A stretch of DNA of 64,000 nt from Euphorbia lathyris. Lineage: Eukaryota; Streptophyta; Magnoliopsida; Malpighiales; Euphorbiaceae. Every line of letters begins with the position of its first letter. Position 1 is the stretch's first letter. The stretch lies in assembly GCF_963576675.1 (NCBI RefSeq), contig NC_088919.1:40756501-40820500 (forward strand), read 5' to 3'. The notes beneath the pieces are model-generated. The model made no database searches. It was not told the DNA's origin and worked only from the letters and a program-made list of their open reading frames with translations. Shown here one piece after another: positions 1 through 10,275 of the stretch. The position numbers and the translations under genes were made by a program.

Positions 1-1123
1 CTCAAAGTGAGTTCATCGTGTTTTTTTTTTTCTTTTAGTGTTCTCACTTCCCTTTATTTTCAAGTAAGATGTTCTATTGAATTACTTTTAAAATTTTGAA
101 AAACATTAAAGTAGTATGTGCAATTATGAAAGGAATTTTTGGTTATATATGGCGCAAATATAGGCAACAAAGTTGATCTTCTGGATGATGGTTATAGATG
201 GCCCAAATATGGGTAGAAAGTTCTCAAAGCCAATTCGTATCCAATCGTAATGTTCAATAGTATTTTAGCAGCCATAATAAATTGAACAAAAACTATACTT
301 TGATTTTTTTTTTAACGTTCAACCTGTCACAGTTTAAAATTCTTTATTTAGTATCCTTATTGAAATTGGTTAGGTTTCTATGGCTTTTGATATACTTTTA
401 TTGTGTTTATGAAGGGTTCCAAATGACATTTAGCAAAAATATGCCTAAAAAATAGTTCATCAATTTATTTATAACCAATTTGTTTATTAATTGAATGCAA
501 AGATATATATTTGCAAGAAGAGAAAATCAAATTAATTGTAATCAAGAGATAAACCAAATCCCTAATAGATTACTTTAAATATTGTTTATTTTAACTAATC
601 ACTTATATATTAATTAATCAATTGTCATTTATTTATTTTAAAATTTAATTAACTATAGATATGTATATTATAAATTTAAATAACTCTTCAGTTTTTCAAA
701 AAGTCAGTAATAAATACGTTTTGATATATTGAATTAATTCATTCTTGAGTTATTTGGATATATTTTTTCAAAAGAGTTCTTGGGATATTAATAATTTAAT
801 AGTTTGCTATTTAATCTTTGGAAAAAATTTAAATTTGATTTTTTCTGCTTTTACTTTCATATGTTTAAATTATAGTTAATAAATATATAATTATTTTAGA
901 AAGTTATCTTAAAATCGTCTCAATTAAGTGAGTTATATATATACATGGTTTTCATATATTTATTATATTTACATTGCTTCCGTTTTACTTGCAAATAGTA
1001 TTTCACTACTATTTAAAATTTAACATATAATATTAATTATTTTAATAAATCAAATATATATTAATTGTTTTAATAAATTAAATATATAGAGTACATATAC
1101 ATAATTAATAGTAGAATACAAAA
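1..1123. other. AT-rich sequence without recognised gene
   Basis: I see no coding pattern, RNA gene or element end here. The sequence is strongly AT-rich with many short A and T runs. A phrase close to ggttatagatggcccaaatatggg occurs twice in variant form near 140-210, which suggests an old local duplication. Confidence 0.5.
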
Positions 1124-1608
1124 TCTATCTATATATAATATAAAACAACAGTAACGATGGAACTGAGGTGTCACTTCGTCCTTTTTTACTGATAAAAAAT
1201 ATAATATAATATATAATATATTAATTTTAATTCTATTATTATATTTATCTATTAAAAAAATTATTTTATCCGTACTATATCTAAGAGTTCTATAGAATTT
1301 AAATTAATCCCTAAAATCTCTCTACTTCTCTACATATCTATATATTATATAAAACAGTAACGATGGAACTGAGGTGTCACTTCCTCATTTTTTACTGATA
1401 AAAAACATAATATAATATATAATATATTAATTTTAATTCTATTATTATATTTATCTATAAAAAGATTATTTAAAGTAAATGTGAAAATAAAATAATAATA
1501 TTTAATTTATATAGTACCTTTATGTCATTAATTGTAATTATTAGATTATATTTTTATTAATATTTATATATTAAAATGAATCCGTGCATCGCACGGGTCA
1601 AAAACTAG
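1124..1608 (+). mobile_element. Non-autonomous Helitron with a doubled 5' end
   Basis: The element begins with TCTATCTATATATAATA after an A and ends with a short hairpin (CCGTGC, loop ATC, GCACGG, at 1582-1596) followed by about ten bases and CTAG, then a T. A TC start, a 3' hairpin close to CTRR and insertion between A and T without target duplication define Helitrons. No Rep/helicase is present, so it is non-autonomous. The first 150 bases (AACGATGGAACTGAGGTGTC and the AT-rich stretch after it) recur from about 1337, so two 5' ends share one 3' end. The unit from 1337 would be a 272-bp Helitron. Confidence 0.8.
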
Positions 1609-1745
1609 TATATATATAAAAGATAACACAGTTTTAACATGACGTTATTATCTCATAAAGATGTCCAATAAGCTTTGTAATCATACCATCACATTGATTT
1701 GTGGCGAGAATTAATAAGATTATAACAAGTTTCTTTATTTGTTGA

Positions 1746-2014
1746 AAAATTATTGTTAGGCTTGTTGAACAAGAAATCACTACGTTAAGGAATTAAAGGA
1801 AAAAAATAGTTCATGGCCATTGATCCCGTATCAAAAGAGATGGATGGTTCAGATGAAAATGAGTGAAGGTAGAGTGTGGTGTCGTGCATCTTTGTTATGT
1901 TGTAGCTAGTTCTAGAATGTGGTATAAGTGGAAATATCAAAAGTTGCTTCTCGATGTAAGCTAAATACAATCAAATAATTCCTCTTGCCTCTCTCTTAAA
2001 CAAACTCGTACTCG
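1746..2014 (-). repeat. Inverted copy of the 6.24-6.50 kb segment
   Basis: The reverse complement of this stretch matches about 6245-6495 with scattered differences: the gagaggcaagaggaatt box, the ccacattctagaa box, the gatgcacgacaacac box and the ttcttgttcgacaagcc end. The other copy lies upstream of the eEF1A fragment at 6.7 kb, so this looks like a piece of the same duplicated locus in opposite orientation. The apparent open frame here is not a credible gene. Confidence 0.75.
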
Positions 2015-2435
2015 TTATAAGATGAATTTAATAAGATTATGGAATAAAAAATAAAACAAAGTCTGGGTGACAACACGAGGTTCAGGAATATGTTGCTTGC
2101 CTTGTTGTTTTTTAGCCTCCTCATGCACCGGGTTGCGCCTACAACTACCAGCAGAGTGACCAACAGACTTGCAAATAGTGCAAAGATCAGAAAGCCTCTC
2201 ATATTCAAGAAATACCCAGTGCATCAGACAATCCATGTCTACATGCAGGTTGTATTGCAATTCCTTAGTTAAGTCCACATCAATCAAAATCCTAGCAAAG
2301 TGCCCCATTTATCCTTCAACAGTGTTACGATCAAACCGAAGCGGAATTCTAACCACACTAGCAATGCTGGTCATGATACGTTTATCCCATAATTCCTAAA
2401 GAAGATTGTAAAATCTTACCCAAACTTGAGTAGAG
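2015..2435 (-). pseudogene. LINE ORF1 fragment (DUF4283 / CCHC knuckle)
   Basis: On the minus strand the translation reads like the end of the DUF4283 region and the zinc knuckle of plant LINE ORF1 proteins. It has a stretch with RFYNLL and ELWDKR, then IPLRFD, then GHFARILIDVDL, and a CCHC knuckle with the spacing C-x2-C-x4-H-x4-C (CTICKSVGHSAGSC). ORF1 proteins bind the LINE RNA. Stops interrupt the frame both before the GHFARIL segment and further upstream, and neither end of the ORF is present. It is an isolated relic next to the inverted repeat at 1.75-2.0 kb. Confidence 0.75.
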
Positions 2436-2483
2436 GTAGATTTGTATGAACCCGGATTGAATCCTGGAGTCCAATGTTATGAT

Positions 2484-2826
2484 GTGAATGTTGTTATTGT
2501 GGCAATCTTGTTGTAAATTTTGATAATGTTAGAATCCGTTGTTGTTTACCATTTTTTTGTTATATACCACTTCGCAAATTAGCTTCAAAACATATCCAGC
2601 ATTCGCATATGCGAACTAAATTCATTAAGTAAATCCAAACATTAGCTTCGCAGTGTTCGCATATGGTCGAATCTGCGAAGTCAGACGGGAGGGAGACAGA
2701 CGCGCGAAAATATTGAGGGTATTATGGGAAAGTCACACAAAATCAGTCTAGATATGTAGTAGGTTGAGTAAATAAGTTAAATATGTAAATGGGCCTCCAA
2801 TTTGACCATGTTTTGTAATTTTCCCT
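2484..2826 (+). repeat. TTCGC repeat family, copy 1 (part of a Mutator-like MITE)
   Basis: This matches parts of 22240-23566 and, partly inverted, 49539-51406. Shared landmarks are ttgtaaattttgataatgtt, tgttatataccacttcgc, gtcagacgggagggagacag and the final 100 bases from gggaaagtcacac to gtaattttccc. The complete copy at 49.5-51.4 kb shows that these last 100 bases are the terminal inverted repeat. Here only one arm and part of the interior survive. Confidence 0.7.
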
Positions 2827-3660
2827 TAACTTAATAAGCCACAATCGGACAAAAAATATTAATAACACCCACAAGATAATTAGGTAAATGATAAAAAATA
2901 ACGGGACTAATAGCAACTCGAGACTCTTTAGCTAACGCATGAGCTATCCCGTTTACCTGTCTCTGTATAAAGTTGACTGAGAAAAAGTCATGAGAATGAA
3001 GAAGAAACCAACAATGCTGGATTAGGGTCCCCGAATTCAGTAACATCTGACAAACTTGAATTAACGACATCAACAACAATTTTGACATCGGACTCGAAGA
3101 TCACGCACGAATAACCCATTCTGCAGCGCAGATTAGTGCTTCTACTCATGCCAATGCTTCACACTCTCTAACCTCAGGCATTCCTTCTAACCGTCGAATC
3201 CGAGCAGCAACAAAACTACTAGAAGAATCACGAAACCCTACACTAATACCACCATGACCACTTGATAGGAATGTCGCTGCATCGACGTTACATTTAAGCG
3301 AGCCATCCGATGGAACGTGCCATAAAGCACACATAGACCCTATTGTTGCCACCTGACAAACCCCTGCTTCAGTTTGCCGAATCTGATGTATCCGAGTCTA
3401 GTCCGACAGAATTTCCAAAGAATCTGAGATGTGCTAAAGACTCAAGCCACTATGTTCCGCTATAATTTTTCATTCCGTTGATGCCAAATCATCCACAACA
3501 GCACCAAAAATTTACCTGCATCCCTTGCAGAAGCCTCGCTCAACACTGCAAACACCAACCCCCTCGAATTCATAGCTGATTCCGCTTGTCTTCGGATCCT
3601 GACTCATGTTCTCGTACTACTTGACGTAGAGTCCACCTACAAAAACCATATGCGGGTAAT
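2827..3660 (-). pseudogene. LINE 3' end with RNase H domain, decayed
   Basis: Read from 3660 down, the minus strand gives a linker with LLWMIWHQRNEKL, typical of the C-terminal part of plant L1-like ORF2. An RNase H-type domain (RVT_3 family) follows, containing WHVPSDGSLKCNVDAA and later the ALAKESR box. RNase H would remove RNA from the cDNA hybrid during retrotransposition. Stops and frameshifts divide it into at least three pieces, and endonuclease and reverse transcriptase are absent (5' truncation). Its 3' end abuts the TTCGC repeat copy, as in two other places in this window. Confidence 0.75.
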
Positions 3661-3700
3661 ATAGTTTCATCACTAGGGTCAAAAAAAGTCTATGCGCACA

Positions 3701-4012
3701 GTTACGTTATGTTATGTTATGTTACATTACATTAAGTTACACTATGTTACGTTACGTTACATTACATTACGTTGAGTTATATTACGCTAAGTTACACTAC
3801 GTTAGGTTACGTTACATTAAATTAAGTTACGTTAAGTTACTTTATGCTAAGTTATATTACACTAAGTTACATTAAGTTTTGTTATATTGCATTACGTTAT
3901 ATTAAGTTATGTTACATTACGTTACATTATGCTAAGTTACAATAAGTTATGTTACACTAAGTTATCTTAAATTATGTTACACTAAGTTTTGTTACGTTAG
4001 GTCACGTTACAT
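3701..4012 (+). repeat. Degenerate pentanucleotide array (GTTAY)n
   Basis: About 310 bases consist almost entirely of five-base words of the form GTTAC, GTTAT, ATTAC, ATTAA or GTTAA in one orientation. The period is five, with frequent single changes and occasional slips. It is a decayed microsatellite or minisatellite. Confidence 0.9.
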
Positions 4013-4364
4013 TATTCAAAAGACTCAAAACCGATCCTAGAAAAGAACCGTGAAGAGTTAATAACACTAAAAGATTTTCATTGAACTTTAAAGGCCATCA
4101 GTGTGTAACTGAACAAAAACATCCCTCAGGTATTAAAAAGGCATTAAAAAGGGGTTAATGGGATTGTTATAAGAAAAGTACATAAATACCCCCCATAAGG
4201 TGTTCTCCAAGTACACAATCCTAATTTTTACTGTACATTGAGATTACCATTTTATTCTTTGGATATATAACTGATTTAAGCATCGGAGTTTCTCCGGTCG
4301 AACACAACGGCATATCACAGGGATATAATTCGGTATTGAGAAATTCACAAGTTATCAGTAACAT
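4013..4364. other. Unassigned sequence inside the GTTAY array
   Basis: About 350 bases without repeat words separate the two blocks of the pentanucleotide array. No coding signature or element ends are evident. It may be an insertion or an inversion breakpoint. Confidence 0.4.
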
Positions 4365-4515
4365 AATATAACATAACATAACGTAATTTAGCATAACGTA
4401 ATGTAACATAATATAACGTAACATAACTTAGTGTTATGCTAAGTTAGGTTAAGTTACGTTAAATTATATTACGTTACGTTATATTACATTACATTTGTTA
4501 CATTACGTTATGTTT
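4365..4515. repeat. GTTAY array, second block with orientation switch
   Basis: From 4365 to about 4427 the words are the reverse complement (ATAAC, GTAAC) of the first block. From about 4428 to 4515 they return to the GTTAY orientation. The array therefore contains an inverted segment, giving a head-to-head junction near 4427. Confidence 0.8.
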
Positions 4516-4871
4516 AGTGGTGAATACATGATTCGTCTACTGGGGGGCGAATTTTACACGTGCGTGCGTAATATTTTTTGTTAAATCAAATTTGCTCTTT
4601 TTTTTGTATATATACGTGTTATCATCATCTAAGTGGTCCAGAACCAATCTTTACGCACCAATGTAAAACTTCCAAAAATTAAGCTAGATTTGGACTACAA
4701 AAGTAAGATTGAATCATTTTGAACAAACTTAAAGAAATTTATCGCCTATCATATAGTATTAATCAAGTTGGATTTTGTAATAAAATACAAACTCACTGAG
4801 TTAATTAACCACTTTGGACCTTACAGAGAGCCCAAAATCATCAATAATAAGGATAGTTTCAACTATCGAGG
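4516..4871. other. No recognised feature
   Basis: AT-rich sequence between the pentanucleotide array and a MITE. I see no coding or structural signal. Confidence 0.4.
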
Positions 4872-5382
4872 CTTAATATATCATTTGCCTCATGACCTTG
4901 TCTAAAAAGCTTGATTGGTCCCTTTAACTTTCGAAGTATCTCGATAGCCCCTTGATCTTGCATAAAATATTCAGTTAGCTCCCTAAACTTGCGTAAAATG
5001 TAATCAATTAATCACCCGGTTGCAAAAAAAAAAAGTTAAATGCGGAAAATATATTGTATACGTTTTTAAAAAAGTAAAACGATCAAGTTCGAGATATGCG
5101 GTTGTAATATTAGAGGAGATAAATTTTATAGTTGAGCAAGTAAGCACTTCCTTTTTAATCTATTTTATGAATTATGTAATAACAATCTAAGATGTGTATA
5201 ATATATATTTCGCATTTAACTTACTTTTTTTTGCAACCGATTGATTAATTGATTACATTTTACGCAAGTTTAGGAGGGCTAAATGGACATTTTATGTAAG
5301 TTCAGGGGACTATCAAAACACTTCGAAAGTTCAGGGGGGCGATCAAGCTTTTTGGACAAGTTCAGGGGTAAGCCTATTATAT
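4872..5382. mobile_element. MITE with long terminal inverted repeats
   Basis: The left arm (about 4872-5060) and the reverse complement of the right arm (about 5200-5382) match over roughly 180 bases. Landmarks are aaaaagcttgat, actttcgaagt, the 20 bases around cgcaaaatgtaatcaattaa and the ttgcaaaaaaaa stretch. The arms enclose about 140 AT-rich bases without coding potential. Such long-armed short elements are usually Mutator-like MITEs. I could not fix a target-site duplication, so the ends are approximate and the superfamily is an inference. Confidence 0.7.
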
Positions 5383-6050
5383 ACTAGAAACTTTGATGTT
5401 ATGAGAAAAAATTACAAAAATTATATAGGAAAAAATGTTAATGTAATAATAATAAAAATGTTTATATAATTAATTGATTTCCAATTTAATCAAATGCATC
5501 ATTTGACATTTATTAAATGTTAACTTGTTAATTAATTAATTATTAAATACTAGTAAAAAATCTGAAAATTTAAAGAAGGAAACTTTTAGAAAGACCATTA
5601 GAAAAGAAAAAATTGAAGAAAAATGTACTATAAATATTAATGAAACTTTGAGTGGAATAATGCAAATTAAAAAGGTAGATTTGATTGGTAGTGAAAGTTT
5701 TGAACGGAAAACTATTTGTTTGTTTGTTTTTTTTTTTTGAAACCCTTTGTTTATTTGTTAGATTAGTACAAATTGTAAAAGAGAAATTAAGGATTTGATG
5801 TGTTTTCATGGGGAAAAGGTTCATGGGTTGATAGTAGATGAAGAAGGCCTTGAAAAGGAAAGAAAGCAACAATAAAACAATTATCCAATTTCATCTTTTC
5901 TTCCTTCATTAATATTTTGTTGTTGAAAATCACATAAAAAAAATAATAAAATCAATTTTTGTTAACTTGGTAACTTGTTATATCAAGTCATTTATATATT
6001 TATTAAATTAATACAATTTTAGAGATACATGGATGGATAATATCATTGAG

Positions 6051-6092
<42 letters not shown>

Positions 6093-6095
6093 ATT
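5383..6095. other. AT-rich sequence with a TA microsatellite
   Basis: Apart from an (AT)n run at about 6056-6092 this stretch shows nothing recognisable. The longest open frame on the minus strand is dominated by Phe, Lys and Asn and looks like chance in AT-rich DNA. Confidence 0.5.
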
Positions 6096-6500
6096 AGAAT
6101 GGGAGTTTTGGTTCCCAATATGCCAAATGGGACAAATGCATCAATTATTCTTTTCTTTTTTATCTTATCAATTTCATAAACATAAATGTCATACCATTAA
6201 CTACTTTTTTTTGTTGTTGTTTTCATAATCCTATTAAATTCATCGTACCGGTTTGTTTAAGAGAGAGGCAAGAGGAATTGGTTAATTGTATTTAATTTAC
6301 ATTGAGAAGATATTTCCTCTTATACCACATTCTAGAAGTAGCTACAACATAACAAAGATGCACGACAACACACTCTATCTTCACTCCTTTTAATGTGAAC
6401 CATCCATCTCTTTGATACGGGATTAATGGCCACGATCTATTTTTTTCCTTTCATTCCTTAATGTAGTGATTTCTTGTTCGACAAGCCTAACAATATTATA
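6096..6500 (+). repeat. Locally dispersed segment upstream of the eEF1A fragment
   Basis: Parts of this segment recur at 1746-2014 (inverted), about 24005-24125 (direct) and about 48780-48887 (direct). Shared landmarks are ccattaac, cataatcctat, gaggaattggttaattgtattta and the cacgacaacac region. It contains no gene and probably represents flanking DNA of a duplicated eEF1A-like locus. Confidence 0.65.
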
Positions 6501-6519
6501 TTAATAGGTAAGCGTCGAT

Positions 6520-6715
6520 TGGATTCAATGAATTAACGAAAAGTATAGTAAGAAATATCAATCTTACCTTATTCTTCATTTTCAACCGACGCCATTCCTT
6601 AATCTCTGTTAGGGTTAGAGTTGTTACTGTTTTGTTTTATTTAAAGCAAAAAGATAGGAAATTCTCTATCTTAGATTGATTATTCCATATACTTTTTTTT
6701 TGCAGAGCTAATAAC
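6520..6715 (+). repeat. Intron-like leader of the eEF1A C-terminal fragment, with two inverted copies
   Basis: Positions 6520-6605 match the reverse complement of about 21609-21710, and 6620-6730 match the reverse complement of about 22375-22490. A pyrimidine-rich tract ends in ttttttttgcag at about 6703, a good plant 3' splice site, just before the coding fragment. The two blocks occur in a different order at 21.6-22.5 kb, so the locus was cut into pieces and reassembled. Confidence 0.7.
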
Positions 6716-7372
6716 ATGGATATCAGTAAACCCCTTCGTCTTCCAATCAAGGACGTGTACAAGATTGGCGGCATCGGAACTGTCTCTGTGGGACGTGTTG
6801 AAATGGGTGTTATCAAAACTGGAATGTCGATCACATTTGGTCCCATTAGATTAACAAGTAATGTCATGTCACTGAAGGTGGATCTGGAACCTGCTACGGA
6901 GGGCATTGCAGGTCAAACTGTTGGATTCATTGTGAATAATGATGATTTGAAACCTGGTTATGTTGCTTCTAACATCGAGGATGATCCTACCAAGGAAATT
7001 GTCAGTTTCACCTCTCAAGTGTTTATATTGAACCACCCTAGTGAAATAAGAAATGGCTATACACCAATAGTACACTGCCATACTGCCAAAGTTGCTGTCG
7101 AGTTTGCTCATATCCTTTGCAAGATTGATAGGGAATCTGGACTAGTTCTGGAGGATGAGCCCAGATGCTTGAAGAAAGGGGATGCTGCTATGATCAAAAT
7201 GATCCCCAAAAAGCCCATGGTTGTGGAAAGTTTCTCAGAGTATCCATCTTTTGGACGTTTTATGGCGAGAGACATGGTGTCATTAAGAGTATTGAGAAGA
7301 AGGAACGAAGTCCCAGCCAGTAAGTAAACCTGTCAAGGAAGCTGTTATGCGGATAGCAATTGAGACTTCTTG
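6716..7372 (+). pseudogene. eEF1A pseudogene, C-terminal part (domains II-III)
   Basis: The translated 203 residues match translation elongation factor 1-alpha from the start of the second beta-barrel domain: [27 protein letters not shown], later [34 protein letters not shown] and GRF. eEF1A delivers aminoacyl-tRNA to the ribosome. The GTP-binding domain is missing entirely. Near the C-terminus a small deletion shifts the frame: [10 protein letters not shown] continues in another frame from about 7269 and ends at a nearby stop. The ATG at 6716 follows a 3' splice-like site and is not a natural eEF1A start. A run of 19 A lies 130 bases further down. Confidence 0.9.
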
Positions 7373-7850
7373 AAGTGCCTTGTTTTAGTATTTTATTTTT
7401 TGCCCACAGATATTAATATGTTCACAGTTTGAGAATTTTATATTTACATTCCTCAAGCATTTCTGCAATTCAGCTAGCAAATGTATCAAGACACTAAGAC
7501 AAAAAAAAAAAAAAAAAAAGGGAAACTCACAATGTCATTATTTTCTTTCTTTTTTGTTATATTAGTAACCCATTGCTTTTACTTATAAAATATCAGTTTC
7601 TAGACAGAATCATTTACCTAATTAGTAAAATGTATGGTGTTTATTTGATGGATGCAACTCTTCCAGCCATAGTTTTGTTTGCATGCATTGTCCTCCATAG
7701 GCAACAAATGTTTACTTGGAAAATCATTTATGTTGTGTGATGTTATGCATATAACATTAATTAAAAGTTGACCATACATAACTCCATTTCATTCAAATTT
7801 TTATTTTTTTAATTATTTCTAATTTAGGTCAACATATAGTAAATATATAT
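7373..7850. other. 3' flank of eEF1A fragment with A run
   Basis: The run of 19 A at 7502-7520 could be the relic of a poly(A) tail or a simple microsatellite. The rest is AT-rich without coding signal and ends in a TA run that borders LINE copy A. Confidence 0.5.
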
Positions 7851-8291
7851 ATATATATTTTTTTTTTGTAAGAAGAGAAGAAAAAAAACAAACAAACAAA
7901 AACCTAACCCGGGATCAGTCTAGGAAGACTGACCCCAATCCTATCCTCAAGAAGAGAAGGTAACAGAAAAGAAGGAGGAACGGAAATGGTAGAAACACCT
8001 AACATCCCCCATGCCCAGCAGCTGCCAAGCGATCCACCACGCGGTTTTGCTCCCTATAAATATGAGAGAAGGTAAGAGAATCGAAGGCAGGACGAAGCCT
8101 CAAGATGGCTTTAATGAGATTCTGACTCTTAAGACAAACATCATGTCTATCCGAAATCATGTTGATAGCCTCCAAATTGTCAGACTCCACCGAAAGTCTT
8201 TTAACACCCATGCGAATGGCGAGTTTAATGCCAAACAAGATCCCCCAGAGCTCCGCAGTAAAGGAGGAACCCGTACCTAAGTTATGGGTAA
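7851..8291 (-). pseudogene. LINE copy A, 5'-truncated RNase H end
   Basis: The minus strand encodes the end of an RNase H domain (FTHNLGTGSSFTAELWG, VESDNLEAI, FSHIYREQNRVVDRLAAAGHGG), nearly identical to LINE copies B (13.4-13.7 kb) and C (55.3-55.9 kb). Homology to copy B ends abruptly near 8291, the usual 5' truncation of LINE insertions. The 3' tail, with repeated aaac words, ends in T-rich sequence at 7858-7868. The first RNase H acidic segment (NTDGS) is missing and a stop falls two codons after the AAAGHGG box, so it cannot be functional. Confidence 0.9.
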
Positions 8292-8327
8292 ACTGTGAAC
8301 ACATTAATGAGTCACAATATTAATGAG

Positions 8328-8392
8328 TAACATTAATATTGTCACTCATTAATAATATAGAATATTATTAATGAGTGACAATATTAATGTTA
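8328..8392. repeat. Perfect 31-bp hairpin
   Basis: The arms 8328-8358 and 8362-8392 are exact reverse complements around a 3-base loop (aga). A third, partial copy of the motif (attaatgagt.acaatattaatg) lies just left at 8303-8327. The structure sits directly at the truncated end of LINE copy A. Confidence 0.9.
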
Positions 8393-9016
8393 TGATGATT
8401 TTATTTATTAATATAAATATTTTATTGAAGAGATTTATTTAGGATATTTTTCTCATTAAAAATATTTTATTCAGGATATTCTGACTTTGAATGACAATTT
8501 TCCACCCCAATGAAAAATAAATATAAATTTATCGTTAATATATAGTTGCAAAATAAATCAAAATTAGTGGAATAGTAATCAAATAATGAGGGTTTAGTGA
8601 TAATTAAAAAAAACAATACGACGGTTTGTGTCAAATAATATGAAACTATTGTTAGAGTATCAATTGATCCCGTTTTCCACTATTCAACATAAAATCATAA
8701 ATCTTTTCAGAAACATAAAACTAAAGGATAATATCATCCTAGATGAAAAATAAATATAAATTCATCGTGAACACATAGTTACAAAATAAATAAATAAAAA
8801 ATAGTGGAATAATAATAAAAGGCGTGCGGGCTAGTGAAAAAAAAAATGCAACGTTTCATGTCAAATAAAGAAACTATTATTAGATTGTCAATTAATCCCA
8901 TTTTTCACTATTCAACATAAAATCATGTATCTTTTCAAACACATAAAACCAAAGGATAATAATTAGTGTTCCCACTTTTAATATCCTGGATGAAAAATAA
9001 ACATAAATTCATCATT

Positions 9017-9191
9017 CCTGGTTGAGTCGGCAGATCGTAGTTGATCACAAGGGACACCTGCTTCACATCAATACCAAGAGGATGTGTTTGCCGACCACAT
9101 TGTGCAACCATCGGAGGCAATGGTAGGCCGAACATTCGCCTAACCCTAGAATTTATATATCGGCGACGGGGAAGAAGAAGGGCAATGGTAG
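9017..9191 (-). pseudogene. Insert carrying an eIF4A-like fragment
   Basis: A 175-bp insert is flanked by a perfect 17-bp direct repeat (aacataaattcatcatt at 9000-9016 and 9192-9208) that is part of the tandem array's own sequence. It is therefore a target duplication. The minus-strand frame ends in GIDVKQVSLVINYDLPTQP, the conserved motif V region of the DEAD-box RNA helicase eIF4A. The upstream part does not look like eIF4A and resembles a 5' leader. I infer a short chimeric retroposed or filler sequence; no poly(A) is visible. Confidence 0.7.
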
Positions 9192-9633
9192 AACATAAAT
9201 TCATCATTAATATATAGTTACAAAATAAATAAATAAAATAAGTAGAATAATAATGAAAGATTGAGTGTTAGTTAAAAAAACAACGCGACTATTCATATAA
9301 AATAAGAAAACTATTGTTTTTATCTTTTTTTTTTTTACATAAACTATTGTTTTTATCTTGTGATCATAACTTCACAACAAATAAAGAAACTTGCCATAAT
9401 TTTATTGATTCTCGTCATAAATCAATGTGATAGTATATAATGTTTCTTCGGTATCTTTATTATATTATCAATAAATCCCATTTTTCACTCTTCAACAGAA
9501 AATCATATCTCTTTTCAAACACATAAAACCAAAGGATAATAATTAGCGTTCCCACTTTTAATATCATTGGATGAAAAATAAACATAAATGCATCATTAAT
9601 ATATAGTTACAAAATAAATAAATAAAAGTTAGT

Positions 9634-9727
9634 ATATACGGGTTGAGGGTTTGGGCTCTGTCGGAGGTGCCAACCTAGTTGGGATCTCCAACCCCCAAGC
9701 CCGCCTCCTCGCTCTTAATTAAAAAAA
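9634..9727 (+). mobile_element. Short SINE- or LINE-tail-like retroposon
   Basis: About 90 relatively GC-rich bases (ggaggtgccaacctagttgggatc, then cctcctcgctctt) end in an A run and are flanked by imperfect repeats of aaataaataaataaaa.ttag type. The motif ggaggtgcYaacctMgttgggat recurs, on the minus strand, in the tail of the truncated LINE at 48.9-49.5 kb, followed there by agctcttcattaaaaa. I infer a very short 5'-truncated LINE tail or related SINE. Confidence 0.55.
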
Positions 9728-10129
9728 ATAAATAAGTAAAATTAGTGGAATAATAATAAAAGATTGGGGATTAGTGAAAAAAACAACGCGAAGGTTCATG
9801 TCAAATAAGAAAACTATTTTTTTAATCTTTTTTTTTTCTAGAAACTACAGTTTTTATCTTGTGATCATAATTTCATAACAAATAAAGAAATTTGCCATAA
9901 TTTTATTGATTCTCATTATAAATCAATGTGATGGTATATAATGTTTCTTGGGTGTCTTTATTAGTTTATAACATCGTGTCAACACCGTGTTATCTCCTAT
10001 TTATCTTGACATCAAATTATAAAACATAAAATAAACATTAAAATAAATTTTAAAATTATTTTAAGACTTATTTAAAAAAAAAGTTACTATATAAGATCCA
10101 AATTGTCCATCTCTTAAGATTTATTTTAG

Positions 10130-10275
10130 GATCTATATAATTAGTTTTAAGTTAGATCTCGAGTTCGAGTCCTAGCATACGTAGAAAACTTTAATAGTGA
10201 GAGGATCCACCTAAAGGGTGTTTGACGAGACTCAAACCGAGAAATCAGATAAATTATATAAAAAAAAATCTTATA
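10130..10275 (+). repeat. Inverted duplicate of 22055-22205, with B-box-like motifs
   Basis: This stretch is nearly the reverse complement of about 22055-22205, including gttttaagttagatctcgag, gtgagaggatccacctaaagggtgt and cgagaaatcagataaattatat. It contains gagttcgagtcctagc, and its complement contains ggttcgagtctcgtc; both resemble the RNA polymerase III B box. A tRNA-derived SINE is possible, but no clear A box or tail is seen. Confidence 0.6.

Larger units (their letters stand above)
8500..9960 (+). repeat. Tandem array, unit about 235-250 bp or longer
   Basis: Four diverged units start near 8510, 8740, 8990 and 9570, each with gatgaaaaataaa.ataaattcatc, atatagttacaaaataaat, agtggaataataat, ggttagtgaaaaaaacaa and gtcaaataa.aaactat. 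The last two units add a segment ending in aatttataa-like and tgttttatcttgtgatcataa stretches. Two units carry insertions (9017-9191 and about 9634-9727). A related fragment stands alone at about 23255-23365. No coding potential is seen. Confidence 0.8.

Noticed and set aside
4221..4424. 67-codon minus-strand frame with repeated MLCYIML-like residues
   Set aside because: It is the translation of the pentanucleotide array.
5570..5872. 100-codon minus-strand frame
   Set aside because: Composition is Phe/Lys/Asn-rich as expected from AT-rich DNA; no domain, leader or repeat support.
7502..7520. A run as proof that the eEF1A C-terminal fragment is a processed retrocopy
   Set aside because: A splice-acceptor-like intron end precedes the fragment and the N-terminal part keeps its intron, so DNA-level duplication fits better; the A run may be chance.
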